From assembly GCF_018130695.1 (NCBI RefSeq), contig NZ_JAFCJX010000005.1, positions 124,001-188,000 on the forward strand: 64,000 bases of DNA, given 5' to 3'. A program made the position numbers and the translations under genes. Source of the DNA: Bradyrhizobium jicamae. GTDB taxonomy: Bacteria; Pseudomonadota; Alphaproteobacteria; Rhizobiales; Xanthobacteraceae. This document shows positions 28,408 through 37,409 of the stretch, in pieces. Below the pieces are notes generated by a model. The model was not told the DNA's origin. It saw only the letters and a program-made list of their open reading frames with translations, and did no database searches. Every line of letters starts with the position of its first letter. Position 1 is the stretch's first letter.

Positions 28408-29376
28408 ATGATCCGCCTGGTTCGTTCGATATTGCTCGCTTTGATTTGCTGCATTGCCTCCGCCGCCCCCTCCCTCGCCGCCGATTACCCGAACCGCCCC
28501 GTGCGCTGGATGATCGGCTTTGCCGCCGGCGGCCCGGTCGACATCGTCGCGCGCATCATGAGCCAGTGGCTGTCGGACCGCCTCGGCCAGCAATTCATCG
28601 TGGAGAACCGCACCGGCTCCGGCGGCAACATCGCGGCTGCCGCTGCCATCAACGCGCCGGCGGACGGCTACACGCTGTTGTTCGTCGCGCCGAACAATGC
28701 GATCTCGACCTCGCTCTACAAGAAGCTGCCGTTCGACTTCCTGCGCGACACCACCCCGGTCGCCAGCATCATGCAGCTCACCAACATGCTGGTGGTGTCG
28801 AACGCGATGCCGGTGAAGACGGTTCAGGAGTTCATCGACTATTGCAAGGCCAATCCCGGCAAGATCTCCTATGCCTCGTCGGGCAACGGCACCTCCGTGC
28901 ACATGTCGGCCGAGCTGTTCAAGGCGATGACCAAGTGCGACATGCTGCACGTGCCGTATCGCGGGTCGGCGATCGCATTCCCCGACATCATCTCCAACAA
29001 GGTGCAGCTGATCTTCGACAATCTGCCGTCGGCGCTGGAGCAGGCCCGCGGCGGCAGCGTCCGCGCGCTCGGCGTCACCTCGCCGCAGCGCTGGCCCAGC
29101 GTCCCCGACGTGCCCGCGATCGCCGAGACCGTGCCGGGCTTCGAGTCGGTCGGCTTCTACGGCATCTCCGCGCCGAAGGGCACGCCGCCGGAGGTGATCG
29201 AGATCCTCAACAAGGCGGTCGGCGAAGCGTTGAAGGATCCGAAGCTGGTGGCCCGGCTCGCCGAAGTCGGCGGCATCCCGAAGCCAATGACGCCGGCCGA
29301 GTTCGGCAAGCTGGTCAGCGACGAGACCGAGAAATGGCGCAAGGTGGTGGAGTTCGCCGGGGTGTCGGTGGATTGA
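28408..29376 (+). CDS. Tripartite tricarboxylate transporter receptor (TctC/Bug family)
   Basis: 322-residue periplasmic receptor with a signal peptide (LVRSILLALICCIASAAPSL) and the Bug-family blocks YPNRPVRWMIGFAAGGPVD, RTGSGGNIAAAAAINAPADG, VPYRGSAIAFPDIISNKVQL and FESVGFYGISAPKGTP. ATG 28408 is preferred over 28393 because it puts the signal peptide first and follows GGGAAG. No TctA/TctB genes adjoin it; Bug proteins are commonly orphan. Its ligand is unknown, usually a carboxylate or amide-like small molecule. Confidence 0.88.
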   Translation: MIRLVRSILLALICCIASAAPSLAADYPNRPVRWMIGFAAGGPVDIVARIMSQWLSDRLGQQFIVENRTGSGGNIAAAAAINAPADGYTLLFVAPNNAISTSLYKKLPFDFLRDTTPVASIMQLTNMLVVSNAMPVKTVQEFIDYCKANPGKISYASSGNGTSVHMSAELFKAMTKCDMLHVPYRGSAIAFPDIISNKVQLIFDNLPSALEQARGGSVRALGVTSPQRWPSVPDVPAIAETVPGFESVGFYGISAPKGTPPEVIEILNKAVGEALKDPKLVARLAEVGGIPKPMTPAEFGKLVSDETEKWRKVVEFAGVSVD

Positions 29377-29410
29377 GAACGCAATCGGTCTCACATCGTC
29401 AATCATGGAA

Positions 29411-29503
29411 GCCGTAGGGTGGGCAAAGGAGCGTAGCGACGTGCCCACCATTCTCGGCGTGCTCGTGATGGTGGGCACGCTTGCGCTTTGCCCACCCTAC
29501 GGC
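29411..29503. repeat. Palindromic dispersed repeat, copy 2
   Basis: Same element as 5505-5597. Arms GCCGTAGGGTGGGCAAAG and CTTTGCCCACCCTACGGC are exact reverse complements, and the inner GTGCCCACCA/TGGTGGGCAC pairing is shared. It lies 34 bases after the TctC-type gene and could end its transcript. Confidence 0.85.
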
Positions 29504-29562
29504 AGCCGGCCGTGCATCAACATTCTCGCGACATGATCTGTCCGAGTCTTGCATCTCGTTCC

Positions 29563-29940
29563 GCCCTCTCTCTTGAGCGAGGGCGCAGGGAAGACCGGGC
29601 GCACGCTGCACCCGCGGTCCCATGTGCCATGAGTAGAAAGTGGCGCACACGGGCATACAAATGCAGCGGAGGCACGCCGGCCTTCCCTGCGCGATGGCTC
29701 TACGGCTTATACGTGCTCGCCCCGGCGAGACCATGCCTGGGTGTCACCGTCGCCCTCGAGGAATTTTCATCCCTCACGGACTTACCACCAGCATCGGGGC
29801 GGCAGGCCCACACGACTTCGCCGTACGCCTTGCGCGCGCACATCACTCGCACGTTCGGCGTCCACCGCATCCCGACCCGCGTTCCTGACGTTGCGCAACG
29901 CCCCTCTTGCCGGGTGAGACGGGCAATAACTAACAGAATC
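29563..29940. repeat. Probable dispersed non-coding repeat of about 380 bp
   Basis: This stretch starts near CCCTCTCTCTTGAGCGAGGG and runs past CCGGCCTTCCCTGCGCGATG and GCTTATACGTGCTCGCCCCG to TTGCGCAACGCCCCTCTTGC. It has no credible gene in any frame. From memory, closely similar sequence recurs many times in intergenic regions of Bradyrhizobium and Rhodopseudomonas. Boundaries are approximate. The rest of 29504-30190 also holds no gene I can support. Confidence 0.5.
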
Positions 29941-30190
29941 GGAATTTCATGTAAACAGAATTCTTTTTCGCTGGGGGACTGGACAACCCAAATCAGCTTG
30001 AAATCATTGATAAAATTCGATCTTTGGCGCATGGGATTCGCCCCCTGGAATCGGCGCGGCCGCTGGTCACGCAACGTCCGACCCGGATTTCGCCGGTTAT
30101 CCCCGCCGATCGAGAAGCGCCATTGCCCGAACGCCGCTCACCCTGTAAACGGTCCCGGCACCGTTGCCGGCCGAAAGGCCGCCCGCGGCG

Positions 30191-30266
30191 GGGCCTGTAG
30201 CTCAATGGTTAGAGCCGGCCGCTCATAACGGTCTGGTTGCAGGTTCGAGTCCTGCCGGGCCCACCA
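30191..30266 (+). tRNA. tRNA with anticodon CAT, probably tRNA-Ile2 (lysidine-modified)
   Basis: A 76-base cloverleaf including CCA can be drawn in full: acceptor GGGCCTG with CGGGCCC, D stem GCTC/GAGC, anticodon stem GGCCG/CGGTC around the loop CTCATAA, and T stem GCAGG/CCTGC around TTCGAGT. The 8-base D loop and TGGTT variable loop resemble E. coli tRNA-Ile(CAU), in which TilS converts the first anticodon base to lysidine; elongator tRNA-Met is the alternative. Initiator tRNA is unlikely because the first acceptor pair is intact. Confidence 0.92.
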
Positions 30267-30511
30267 ACAAATCAATCACTTATCAGATCTTGATGTCGTC
30301 GACCGTCGGTCACCGCACCGGAGACGCATCGGCCGATTCCTCATCGCTTCAGTTGTGCGGGAGCGGCGCGCAATGGTGCGCACAGCCAATGACAGTTTTC
30401 AGCGTGACCGTTTCGCCGGATTCATTAGATTGCGGCTCAATTGGAGCAGTCTCGGATGCGATGAACAGGTCGATCTCTGCACGGACTGCGATCCGCGCGC
30501 CCTTTCCCAAG

Positions 30512-31429
30512 TTAACGGCGGTATGGCTCTCCCAACGTTGCCGGCGCGAACTGGCGGCCGACGAGGCCACTCACGGCGAGCAATGCCAGGAGATAAGGGA
30601 GCATTATCAAGAGCGCATTGGGCAGGACCACGCCGAGCGCCGGCAATTGGAATTGCAGCGCGGTCGCGGTGCCGAAGAGCAGACAGGCAATCGTGGTGCC
30701 GCCGATCCGCCACTTGCCGAAGATGACCGAGGCGATGGCGAGATAGCCGGCGCCGCGGGTCATGCCTTCGGTGAAGGTATGGATGTCGCCGATCGACAGG
30801 AACGCGCCGGCGAGCGAGGCCATGAAGCCGGCGAATACCACGCAGCCATAGCGTATACGCGTCACTGAAAGGCCGGACTTGTCGGCCGCCTTGGGCTCGG
30901 CGCCCGCAGCGTGGATGGCGAGACCGATCGAGGTATAACGCAGCGTCAGCGCTGTGATGATGATCAGGGCAACGCCGGCATAGAGCAGCCAGACCTGCTC
31001 GAACACGGCCGGGCCGAACGTCGGGATGTCGCCGAGCAGCGGCGGCTTCACCTTGGCAAGCCCGGGAATTTCCGCGCGCGACCGCGCGCCAAAAATCTCG
31101 CGATAGGCGAGTGTGGTGGCACCAAGCACCAGGATGTTGATGCCGATGCCGGAAACGATCTGGTTGGCGCGCAGGGTATTGCTCAGGCAAGCCTGGAGCA
31201 GCGCGACGGGCACCACCGACACAATGCCGATCAGGAGGCCGATCAGTGGATCGCCGGTCCCCCATGCTCCAACGGCGGCGGCGAAGGCCGACATCAGCAT
31301 CATGCCTTCGATGCTCATGTTGAGCACGCCGGCCCGTTCCGACACCATCTCCCCGATACCTGCAAGCAACAGCGGCGTCGCAAGCCGGATCGAGGAGCCC
31401 AGGAAGACCGCGAACAGCTCCAAGGTCAT
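30512..31429 (-). CDS. BMP-type ABC transporter permease (second subunit)
   Basis: 305-residue inner membrane permease of the nucleoside/BMP importer class, about 8-10 segments, with GIGEMVSERAGVLNMSIEGM near the N terminus and GAGYLAIASVIFGKWRIGGT. The start at 31429 overlaps the upstream permease stop by four bases (MTLELFAVFLG). It is the last gene of the four-gene importer operon. It probably forms the channel as a heterodimer with the 31426-32517 product. Confidence 0.92.
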   Translation of the reverse strand: MTLELFAVFLGSSIRLATPLLLAGIGEMVSERAGVLNMSIEGMMLMSAFAAAVGAWGTGDPLIGLLIGIVSVVPVALLQACLSNTLRANQIVSGIGINILVLGATTLAYREIFGARSRAEIPGLAKVKPPLLGDIPTFGPAVFEQVWLLYAGVALIIITALTLRYTSIGLAIHAAGAEPKAADKSGLSVTRIRYGCVVFAGFMASLAGAFLSIGDIHTFTEGMTRGAGYLAIASVIFGKWRIGGTTIACLLFGTATALQFQLPALGVVLPNALLIMLPYLLALLAVSGLVGRQFAPATLGEPYRR

Positions 31430-32517
31430 CGCCGCTCCCACTTCTCGATGAAGAGGTTCGCGCCCGCGAGCGTGATGACGATCAGGCCCTGGATGACGAC
31501 GACGAGCGCAGTCGGTACCGCCGCCACCATCTCCATGTTGATGCCACCGGAGCGCATGAAGCCGAACAACAGCGACGCCGCGATCACGCCCAAAATCGAG
31601 CCGCGTGCCAATAGCCCGGCGACGAGACCGTCGAAGCCGTAGCCCGATGAGAAGCCATCCTTGAGTGTGTACTGTTCACCAAGCAGCATCAGCGCGCCGG
31701 CCAGGCCTCCGAGCGCGCCGGCAGTCGAGAGCGCGAAGATCACGGTCCTGGCGTAGGAGACGCCGGCCCGCTTGGCCGCGGCCGGATTGAGACCGACCGC
31801 CCGGAGACGAAAGCCGAGAATCGTCCGCGACAGGATCACGCCGACGACGATGGCGAGGAGCAGCGTCAGCGGCAGGCCGATATGAACCGGGAAGGAATAG
31901 TCGCCGGTCAGCAGCGGAAGCTGCGTGGCATCGGGGATTTCGAGTGATTCCGGCAGTGTCGCCGAACTGGTCATCGGCTTGCGCAACAGTGCCGGAGACT
32001 GCACCGACCAATACAGCAGCCAAACGCCAATGAAGGACAGCAACAGCGTCGAAATGACCTCGTTGGTGCCCGAGTTCACCTTCAGAACTGCGGCGAGCCC
32101 GCCCCACAGCGCGCCGGCGATCACGGCTGCGAGCATCGGCAGGATGAAGGCCAGGCCGAGCGGGAAGCCGCTGACATGGCCGTAGAGCGCCACGGCGGTG
32201 GCGGCGATGCCGCCGACCGCGATCTGCCCCTCACCACCGACATTGGTCAGATTCGCGCGGTTGGCGAGAACGAAACCGAAGCCGACCAGCGCGAAGACCG
32301 AGCTGCGGTTGAGCGAGGCTGCGAGCGCAAAGGGTGAGCCGAAGGTGCCGTCGATGAACGCCGCCACCGCCTTCGGCACGGAGACCCCGATCATCGCGAT
32401 CAGCACGAGCCCGACCAGGGCTGCAAACGCAACTGCGAGCACCGGCACCAGCAAGGCCGGGCGCAGCACGTAGCGCAGCGCGGCGGCGAAGGACCGTTCC
32501 TGGTTGACGGCGGTCAT
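31426..32517 (-). CDS. BMP-type ABC transporter permease (first subunit)
   Basis: 363-residue permease, MTAVNQERSFAAALRYVLRP at the N terminus, then about ten membrane segments. ANLTNVGGEGQIAVGGIAAT and VNSGTNEVISTLLLSFIGVW are typical of the larger permease in BmpA/nucleoside importers. Its ATG overlaps the ATPase stop by four bases, which fixes the start although the frame is open far upstream. It works with the ATPase at 32514 and the binding protein at 34101. Confidence 0.92.
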   Translation of the reverse strand: MTAVNQERSFAAALRYVLRPALLVPVLAVAFAALVGLVLIAMIGVSVPKAVAAFIDGTFGSPFALAASLNRSSVFALVGFGFVLANRANLTNVGGEGQIAVGGIAATAVALYGHVSGFPLGLAFILPMLAAVIAGALWGGLAAVLKVNSGTNEVISTLLLSFIGVWLLYWSVQSPALLRKPMTSSATLPESLEIPDATQLPLLTGDYSFPVHIGLPLTLLLAIVVGVILSRTILGFRLRAVGLNPAAAKRAGVSYARTVIFALSTAGALGGLAGALMLLGEQYTLKDGFSSGYGFDGLVAGLLARGSILGVIAASLLFGFMRSGGINMEMVAAVPTALVVVIQGLIVITLAGANLFIEKWERR

Positions 32518-34094
32518 AGCGGCTGCCCCGCCATCATCGCGCCGATCGCATCCTTTCGCGCCGGATCGGCCGGACAGGATCCCATGATCCGGCCGCGGTA
32601 GAGCACGACGATGCGATCGGCGACAGTGAGGAGTTCGTCGATTTCCGAGGATACCAGCAGAACCGCAATGCCGCGGCTGCAGGCCTCGCGAACGTGGCCG
32701 TAGACCGCGGCGACCGCGCCGACGTCGAGGCCGCGCGTCGGCTGCGCCGCGATCAGGCACGACAGGTTCGGCAGCGTGATCTCGCGCGCGAGCACGGCCT
32801 TCTGCTGGTTGCCGCCGGAAAGCGATGAGAACAGCGCGCCCGGTCCGCGAGCGCGGACGTCGAAGCGCTGCATCAGCGTCGTCGCTTCGCGCTCCAACGC
32901 GGTGCGGTTGAGGAAGCCGAAGCGGGTGAATTCGTCGAGCCGGTTGAGGTAGATGTTTTCCGCAAGGCTCATTCCAGGCACGCAGCCGACCGCGTGGCGG
33001 TCCTCCGGCACGATGCCGACGCCGGCCGCGGTGATCTCCTTCGGAGACCGGCCGGTGAGATCGGTGCTGCCGAGATGGATGCGCCCCCCGGTCGACGCCA
33101 TCATGCCGGCGAGCACGGCGGTCAACTCGCTCTGGCCGTTGCCTTCGACCCCGGCGACACCGACGATCTCGCCGCGGTCGACGGTGAGGGTGAAATTGTC
33201 GAGCCGCGTCACGCCCTGGCTGTCCTTCACGGTGAGGCCGTCGATCTGGAGCGCCTCGATCCCGGCTTTCGCGGCCGGCTCGTGGTCGACATGGGCGACG
33301 AGCTCGAGCCCGAGGATCGACGCCGCCGAAGTGTCGAGCGCCTCGACGTTGCCCTGGATCATCGCGCGCACCAGCGCATCGATGTCTTTCGACGGCTCGC
33401 TGGACGTCGCCACGGTGCGCCCGCCCCGCAGCACGGTGACGCGGTCGGCGACCTGCTTGATCTCGGCGAGCTTGTGGGTCACCAGCACGACCGCGCGGCC
33501 TTCGGCCGCGACCCGGCGGCAGACATCGAGCAGAGCCGAGATTTCGGCCGGGAGCAGCACCGCGGTCGGTTCGTCGAGAACGAAGAGCCGGGGATCGCGG
33601 ATCAGGCATTTGACGATTTCGACCCGCTGGCGCTCGCCGACCGACAGATCCTCGATCTTCGCAAAGGGATCGAGCGGAAGACCGTATTGGTCGGCGATCT
33701 TCGCGAGCTGCCGCGCGCAGCCCTTGCGGTCGAGGATGCCGCGCTCGCGCCCCAGCAGCACGTTGTCGACGACGCTCATGTCGCCAACCAGGCTGAAATG
33801 CTGGTGCACCATCGCGATGCCCTGTCTCAGCGCATCCGCCGGTCCTGCAGGCAGGAACGGCGCGCCTTGGTAGCGCATGCCCCCGCCATCGGGCCGGTGC
33901 ACGCCGAAGATCAGGTTGCAGAGCGTCGACTTGCCGGCGCCGTTCTCGCCAAGGATACAGTGCACCTCACCGGGCCGGAGATCGAGCGAGACGTCCGACA
34001 ATGCCGCGAAGTTGCCGAACCGCTTCGTCACCTCGGACAGGGCGAGAAGCGGCTCGGCCACGGCTTCAGCCGGTCGGGGCGAGACGGCCTCCAT
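32514..34094 (-). CDS. ABC transporter ATPase with two nucleotide-binding domains (BMP/sugar type)
   Basis: 526 residues with two ABC domains. The first has Walker A GENGAGKSTL, signature LSVGERQRVEIVKCL and Walker B LFVLDEPTAVL. The second has a shortened P-loop region (GVEGNGQSELTAVL), signature LSGGNQQKAVLAREI and LIAAQPTRGLDVGAV. The degenerate second Walker A is normal for this class. It powers uptake through the two permeases encoded downstream and starts six bases after the binding-protein gene. Confidence 0.94.
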   Translation of the reverse strand: MEAVSPRPAEAVAEPLLALSEVTKRFGNFAALSDVSLDLRPGEVHCILGENGAGKSTLCNLIFGVHRPDGGGMRYQGAPFLPAGPADALRQGIAMVHQHFSLVGDMSVVDNVLLGRERGILDRKGCARQLAKIADQYGLPLDPFAKIEDLSVGERQRVEIVKCLIRDPRLFVLDEPTAVLLPAEISALLDVCRRVAAEGRAVVLVTHKLAEIKQVADRVTVLRGGRTVATSSEPSKDIDALVRAMIQGNVEALDTSAASILGLELVAHVDHEPAAKAGIEALQIDGLTVKDSQGVTRLDNFTLTVDRGEIVGVAGVEGNGQSELTAVLAGMMASTGGRIHLGSTDLTGRSPKEITAAGVGIVPEDRHAVGCVPGMSLAENIYLNRLDEFTRFGFLNRTALEREATTLMQRFDVRARGPGALFSSLSGGNQQKAVLAREITLPNLSCLIAAQPTRGLDVGAVAAVYGHVREACSRGIAVLLVSSEIDELLTVADRIVVLYRGRIMGSCPADPARKDAIGAMMAGQPL

Positions 34095-34100
34095 CAGGCC

Positions 34101-35069
34101 TCAGCCCTTCAGCACTTTGATCTTGCCGTCGAGCAGGTCCTTCATGATCTGGTCGAGCTTCGCCTTCTGTTCCGGCGTCGCACCGCAGATCACCATGCTG
34201 GAGGCCTGGGGGCCCATCTTCAAGCCGAACTCCTTGTAGCCGGCCGCCCACGTGCCCTTCACCGCCTCGTCGATCGCATACTGCACCTGATAGCCGGTGC
34301 CGGTGATTGAATAGGCGACGTACAGCGGGTCGGTGCCGCAACGGTCGGTGTAGCTGCCGATGATGTGGGTGCCCTTCTCCTTCGCCGCCTGCTCCATGCC
34401 GCGCAGGCCGAGATTGAGGATGTGGTAGTGGATGTCGGCGCCCTGCGCGATCGCGGCCAGCGTCGCTTCCTTGGCCTTGGCGACGTCGTCGAAATCGCCG
34501 GTGTAGTTCTCGGTGTACTTGATGTTCGGATTGATCGACTTCGCGCCGTTGCCGAATTCCTTGCCGGCATTGACGATCGACGGAATTTCAAGCCCGCCGA
34601 CATAACTGATCGCGCCCGTCTTCGACAGCAGCGCCGCCGCGGCGCCGGCGACGTAGGCGATTTCGGCCTGCTTGACGTCGTAGCCCGCAACGTTCGGCGC
34701 GCTCTCGCCGTCATTGCCGCCGACGATCGAGAAGTGAACCTTGGGGAAGCGCTTGGCGATCTTGTAGACGGAGGCCTGGGTCTGGCCACCCACGCCGATC
34801 ACGAGCTCGTTCTTGCTCGCGAGGTTGGTCAGCGCCTGATCCATGTCGGCGTAGTTGATGTTCTCGATCATCTGCACCTGGATCTTGTCGCCGTACTTCT
34901 TTTCGGCGGCCTTCAGTCCATCATAGGACGACTCCATCCATCCCTTGTCGGACTTCGATCCCGGAATCAGGATGCCGACCTTAAGTGCGTCGGCGTGAGC
35001 CGCATTGGCGGAAAGCGCCAGTGCGCCGGCGAGCAGCGCAGTCTGAAGAACTAAACGGCGTGACCTCAT
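34101..35069 (-). CDS. BMP-family ABC transporter solute-binding protein
   Basis: 322-residue periplasmic protein with a signal peptide (LQTALLAGALALSANAAHA) and the BMP-family pattern: VGILIPGSKSDKGWMESSYD, VIGVGGQTQASVYKIAKRFP and YTENYTGDFDDVAKAKE. Family members bind purine nucleosides or other ring compounds. First gene of the importer operon, divergent from the hydrolase/amidase genes across a 326-base gap. The neighbouring amide-cleaving enzymes suggest a ureide, pyrimidine-derived or N-heterocyclic ligand, but this is inference. Confidence 0.92.
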   Translation of the reverse strand: MRSRRLVLQTALLAGALALSANAAHADALKVGILIPGSKSDKGWMESSYDGLKAAEKKYGDKIQVQMIENINYADMDQALTNLASKNELVIGVGGQTQASVYKIAKRFPKVHFSIVGGNDGESAPNVAGYDVKQAEIAYVAGAAAALLSKTGAISYVGGLEIPSIVNAGKEFGNGAKSINPNIKYTENYTGDFDDVAKAKEATLAAIAQGADIHYHILNLGLRGMEQAAKEKGTHIIGSYTDRCGTDPLYVAYSITGTGYQVQYAIDEAVKGTWAAGYKEFGLKMGPQASSMVICGATPEQKAKLDQIMKDLLDGKIKVLKG

Positions 35070-35308
35070 GGAAAAACCCCTCGCACAGTGTTGAAAATCG
35101 TCCGGCGATAGTTATGCAGCAAGCGGCGTGCCAGAGGCGCACATGCTTGAAATTGCTATCTATTCCCGTCATGAAGACCTTCCGAAACAAACAAATGCTT
35201 ACTTTTTACCCAAGCTGCGTGGGCGTCTGTCGGATTCATGGGCAACTGCGCGGTTCGCTTCATCGTCGCCATTGAATTCCCTTGCGAAATGTCTCTGGCA
35301 GCGAACTT

Positions 35309-35328
35309 GCAATTGCAGGCAATTGCAG
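35309..35328. promoter_or_regulatory. Tandem 10-bp direct repeat upstream of the cysteine hydrolase gene
   Basis: GCAATTGCAG occurs twice back to back, each containing the palindrome GCAATTGC, 68 bases before the hydrolase start. This is a plausible operator pair for the TetR-family regulator encoded at 37406 in the same operon. The rest of the 35070-35395 divergent region holds no other feature I can support. Confidence 0.4.
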
Positions 35329-35395
35329 ATCGGCATCGATGAACGGGGCGCGCGCAGCTCAATGAACGCGCAGGTTCGCCCGAGAGGAGGAGATC

Positions 35396-36199
35396 ATGAC
35401 GACGAGTGAACAGCACGCGCAACCGGCTCCCGGCGGGCAACTCGGCCTCGGCCGGCAGTACGCGTGGTGGGCGACCGAGACCGACGTGAACATGGCGATG
35501 CCGCAGCCGACGCCTGTTCCCGTGACGATTCCCTGCGCACCGCAGAACGTCACCGTCGATCTCCTTCGCACCGCCATCATCGTCATCGACATGCAGAACG
35601 ATTTCTGCACGGCGGGCGGCTGGGTCGACCATATCGGTGGCGACTATCGTCCGGACCGCAAGCCGATCGAGCCGCTGCGGCGTCTGCTGCCGGCGCTGCG
35701 CAAGGCCGGCGTGCCGGTGATCTGGGTCAACTGGGGCAATCGCCCTGACCTCGCAAACATGCCGCCGAACCAGATTCACCTCTACAAGCCGAAAGGCACC
35801 GGCGTCGGGCTCGGCGATCCCCTGCCGGGAAACGGCTCACATGTGCTGGAGAAGGATTCATGGGCGGCCGCCGTCGTCGACGAGCTGCCGCAGGAAGCGG
35901 AGGACATCAAGGTCGACAAATATCGCATCAGCGGCTTCTGGGACACGCCGCTCGACAGCATCTTGCGCAACCTTGGTGTCAAGTCGGTGCTGTTCACCGG
36001 GGTCAACACCGACCAATGCGTGATGCATTCGCTGACCGATGCGAACTTCCTCGGCTATGGCTGCCTGTTGGTCGAGGATTGCTGCGCCACCTCGTCACCG
36101 GATTTCTGCACGGAGGCGACGATCTGGAACGTGAAGAAGTGTTTTGGCTTCGTCACCGCATCCTCCGCGATCATCGACGCACTCGGCAAGCGCGCCTGA
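35396..36199 (+). CDS. Isochorismatase-like cysteine hydrolase (amidohydrolase)
   Basis: 267 residues. After a 50-residue N-terminal extension, the cysteine hydrolase fold begins at TAIIVIDMQNDFCTAGGWVD (catalytic Asp). The catalytic cysteine is in TGVNTDQCVMHSLTDANFLG, followed by LLVEDCCAT. The NRPDLANMP and GIGDP-like (GLGDPLPG) blocks resemble biuret hydrolase and RutB ureidoacrylate amidohydrolase. It would release ammonia from a small ureide or amide. It leads the three-gene operon with amidase and TetR regulator and faces the BMP importer. Confidence 0.88.
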   Translation: MTTSEQHAQPAPGGQLGLGRQYAWWATETDVNMAMPQPTPVPVTIPCAPQNVTVDLLRTAIIVIDMQNDFCTAGGWVDHIGGDYRPDRKPIEPLRRLLPALRKAGVPVIWVNWGNRPDLANMPPNQIHLYKPKGTGVGLGDPLPGNGSHVLEKDSWAAAVVDELPQEAEDIKVDKYRISGFWDTPLDSILRNLGVKSVLFTGVNTDQCVMHSLTDANFLGYGCLLVEDCCATSSPDFCTEATIWNVKKCFGFVTASSAIIDALGKRA

Positions 36200-36200
36200 G

Positions 36201-37409
36201 GTGAGCGCAGCTTCCACCCTGGGACGCGGAACGGCCGCCGATATCGGCGCATTCGTTCCCGGACCGCCGGTCACTCAGGAGCCGACGGCGGCCGGGCCGC
36301 TGAACGGGCTCACCTTCGCAGTGAAAGACCTGATCGATCTCGCAGGCCATATCACCGGCGGCGGCAATCCGGACTGGCTGCGCACGCATGCGCCAGCCGT
36401 ACGTTCGGCGCCCGCGGTGGAGCAACTGCTTGCGGCGGGTGCAACGCTGCGCGGCAAGACAGTGACCGACGAGCTCGCCTTCAGCCTTGAAGGCGTCAAT
36501 GCCCATTACGGCACGCCGATGAATCCGTGCTGCCCCGATCGGATCCCCGGAGGCTCGTCGTCGGGCTCGGCTTGCGCGGTCGCAGCCGGCGTCGTCGATT
36601 TCGCGCTCGGCACTGATACGGGCGGATCGGTGCGGGTGCCCGCGAGCTTCTGCGGCCTGTTCGGCTTTCGCCCCACGCACAATGCCATTTCACTGGCCGG
36701 CGTTGTCCCGTTCGCGCCGTCCTACGACACGATTGGCTGGTTCGCACGCGACATCGCGACGCTCGCGGCGGTCGGCGACGTCTTGCTGCCGCAAGCCGCA
36801 CCCGCGCGTGTGAACAGGTTGGTCGCGATCCGCGACGCCTTCGCGCTCGCCGACGCCCGGATTGCGGCCATGCTGCACGATGCCTGCCTCAAGCTGGGCG
36901 TACGCGACGAGATCGACATCTTCGATGGTCGCCCCGACGACTGGCGCGAATGCTACCGGGTCCTCCAGGGAGCCGAGATCTGGCGCGAACTGGGTCCCTG
37001 GATCACGGCGACCAAGCCAGCCTTCGGCGACAATATCGCGCCGCGCTTCGCCGACACCGCTGATATCACCGAGGCCGACGTCGCGCACTGGGGCCCATTA
37101 CGCGGCGCGTTCGCATCCCGCGTCCGCGCCGCGCTTGCGGACGGCACCGGGCTCGTGATACCGACCGCGCCTTCCATCGCATTACACAAGGCCGCTGGCG
37201 GCGAGGAGATTGGCGCGTTCTATCAGCGTGCATTGGCGCTGACCTCGATTGCCGGTCACACCGGCCAACCGCAAATCAGTCTGCCGGCGGGCAGGATTGA
37301 CGGCTGCCCCGTTGGCCTGTCGATCATCGCAGCGGCCGGCTGCGACCGCTCGCTGCTCGATGGCGCGCGCGACTGGTCCCTTCAGCTCACGACCAAGACC
37401 GCGACATGA
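36201..37409 (+). CDS. Amidase (amidase signature family)
   Basis: 402 residues with the Ser-cisSer-Lys triad region: VKDLIDLAG (Lys), PGGSSSGSACAVAAG (cis-Ser) and GTDTGGSVRVPASFCGLFGF (nucleophile Ser region). The GTG start at 36201 lies one base after the hydrolase stop, so translation is probably coupled. Shorter than GatA, and similar in size to AtzE/AtzF-like catabolic amidases, but I cannot tell the substrate. It probably acts after the cysteine hydrolase in a two-step deamidation. Confidence 0.9.
   Translation: MSAASTLGRGTAADIGAFVPGPPVTQEPTAAGPLNGLTFAVKDLIDLAGHITGGGNPDWLRTHAPAVRSAPAVEQLLAAGATLRGKTVTDELAFSLEGVNAHYGTPMNPCCPDRIPGGSSSGSACAVAAGVVDFALGTDTGGSVRVPASFCGLFGFRPTHNAISLAGVVPFAPSYDTIGWFARDIATLAAVGDVLLPQAAPARVNRLVAIRDAFALADARIAAMLHDACLKLGVRDEIDIFDGRPDDWRECYRVLQGAEIWRELGPWITATKPAFGDNIAPRFADTADITEADVAHWGPLRGAFASRVRAALADGTGLVIPTAPSIALHKAAGGEEIGAFYQRALALTSIAGHTGQPQISLPAGRIDGCPVGLSIIAAAGCDRSLLDGARDWSLQLTTKTAT

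Noticed and set aside
29488..30228. A 246-codon frame across the repeat and tRNA region
   Set aside because: Its composition is not protein-like, it runs into the tRNA gene, and it coincides with a probable non-coding repeat.
30191..30266. The tRNA gene as an integration site for a genomic island
   Set aside because: I found no integrase, no repeat of the tRNA 3' end nearby and no change in composition on either side.
32518..33609. A longer N terminus for the first BMP-type permease
   Set aside because: The upstream codons are an out-of-frame reading of the ATPase gene; the four-base start/stop overlap at 32514-32517 fixes the true start.
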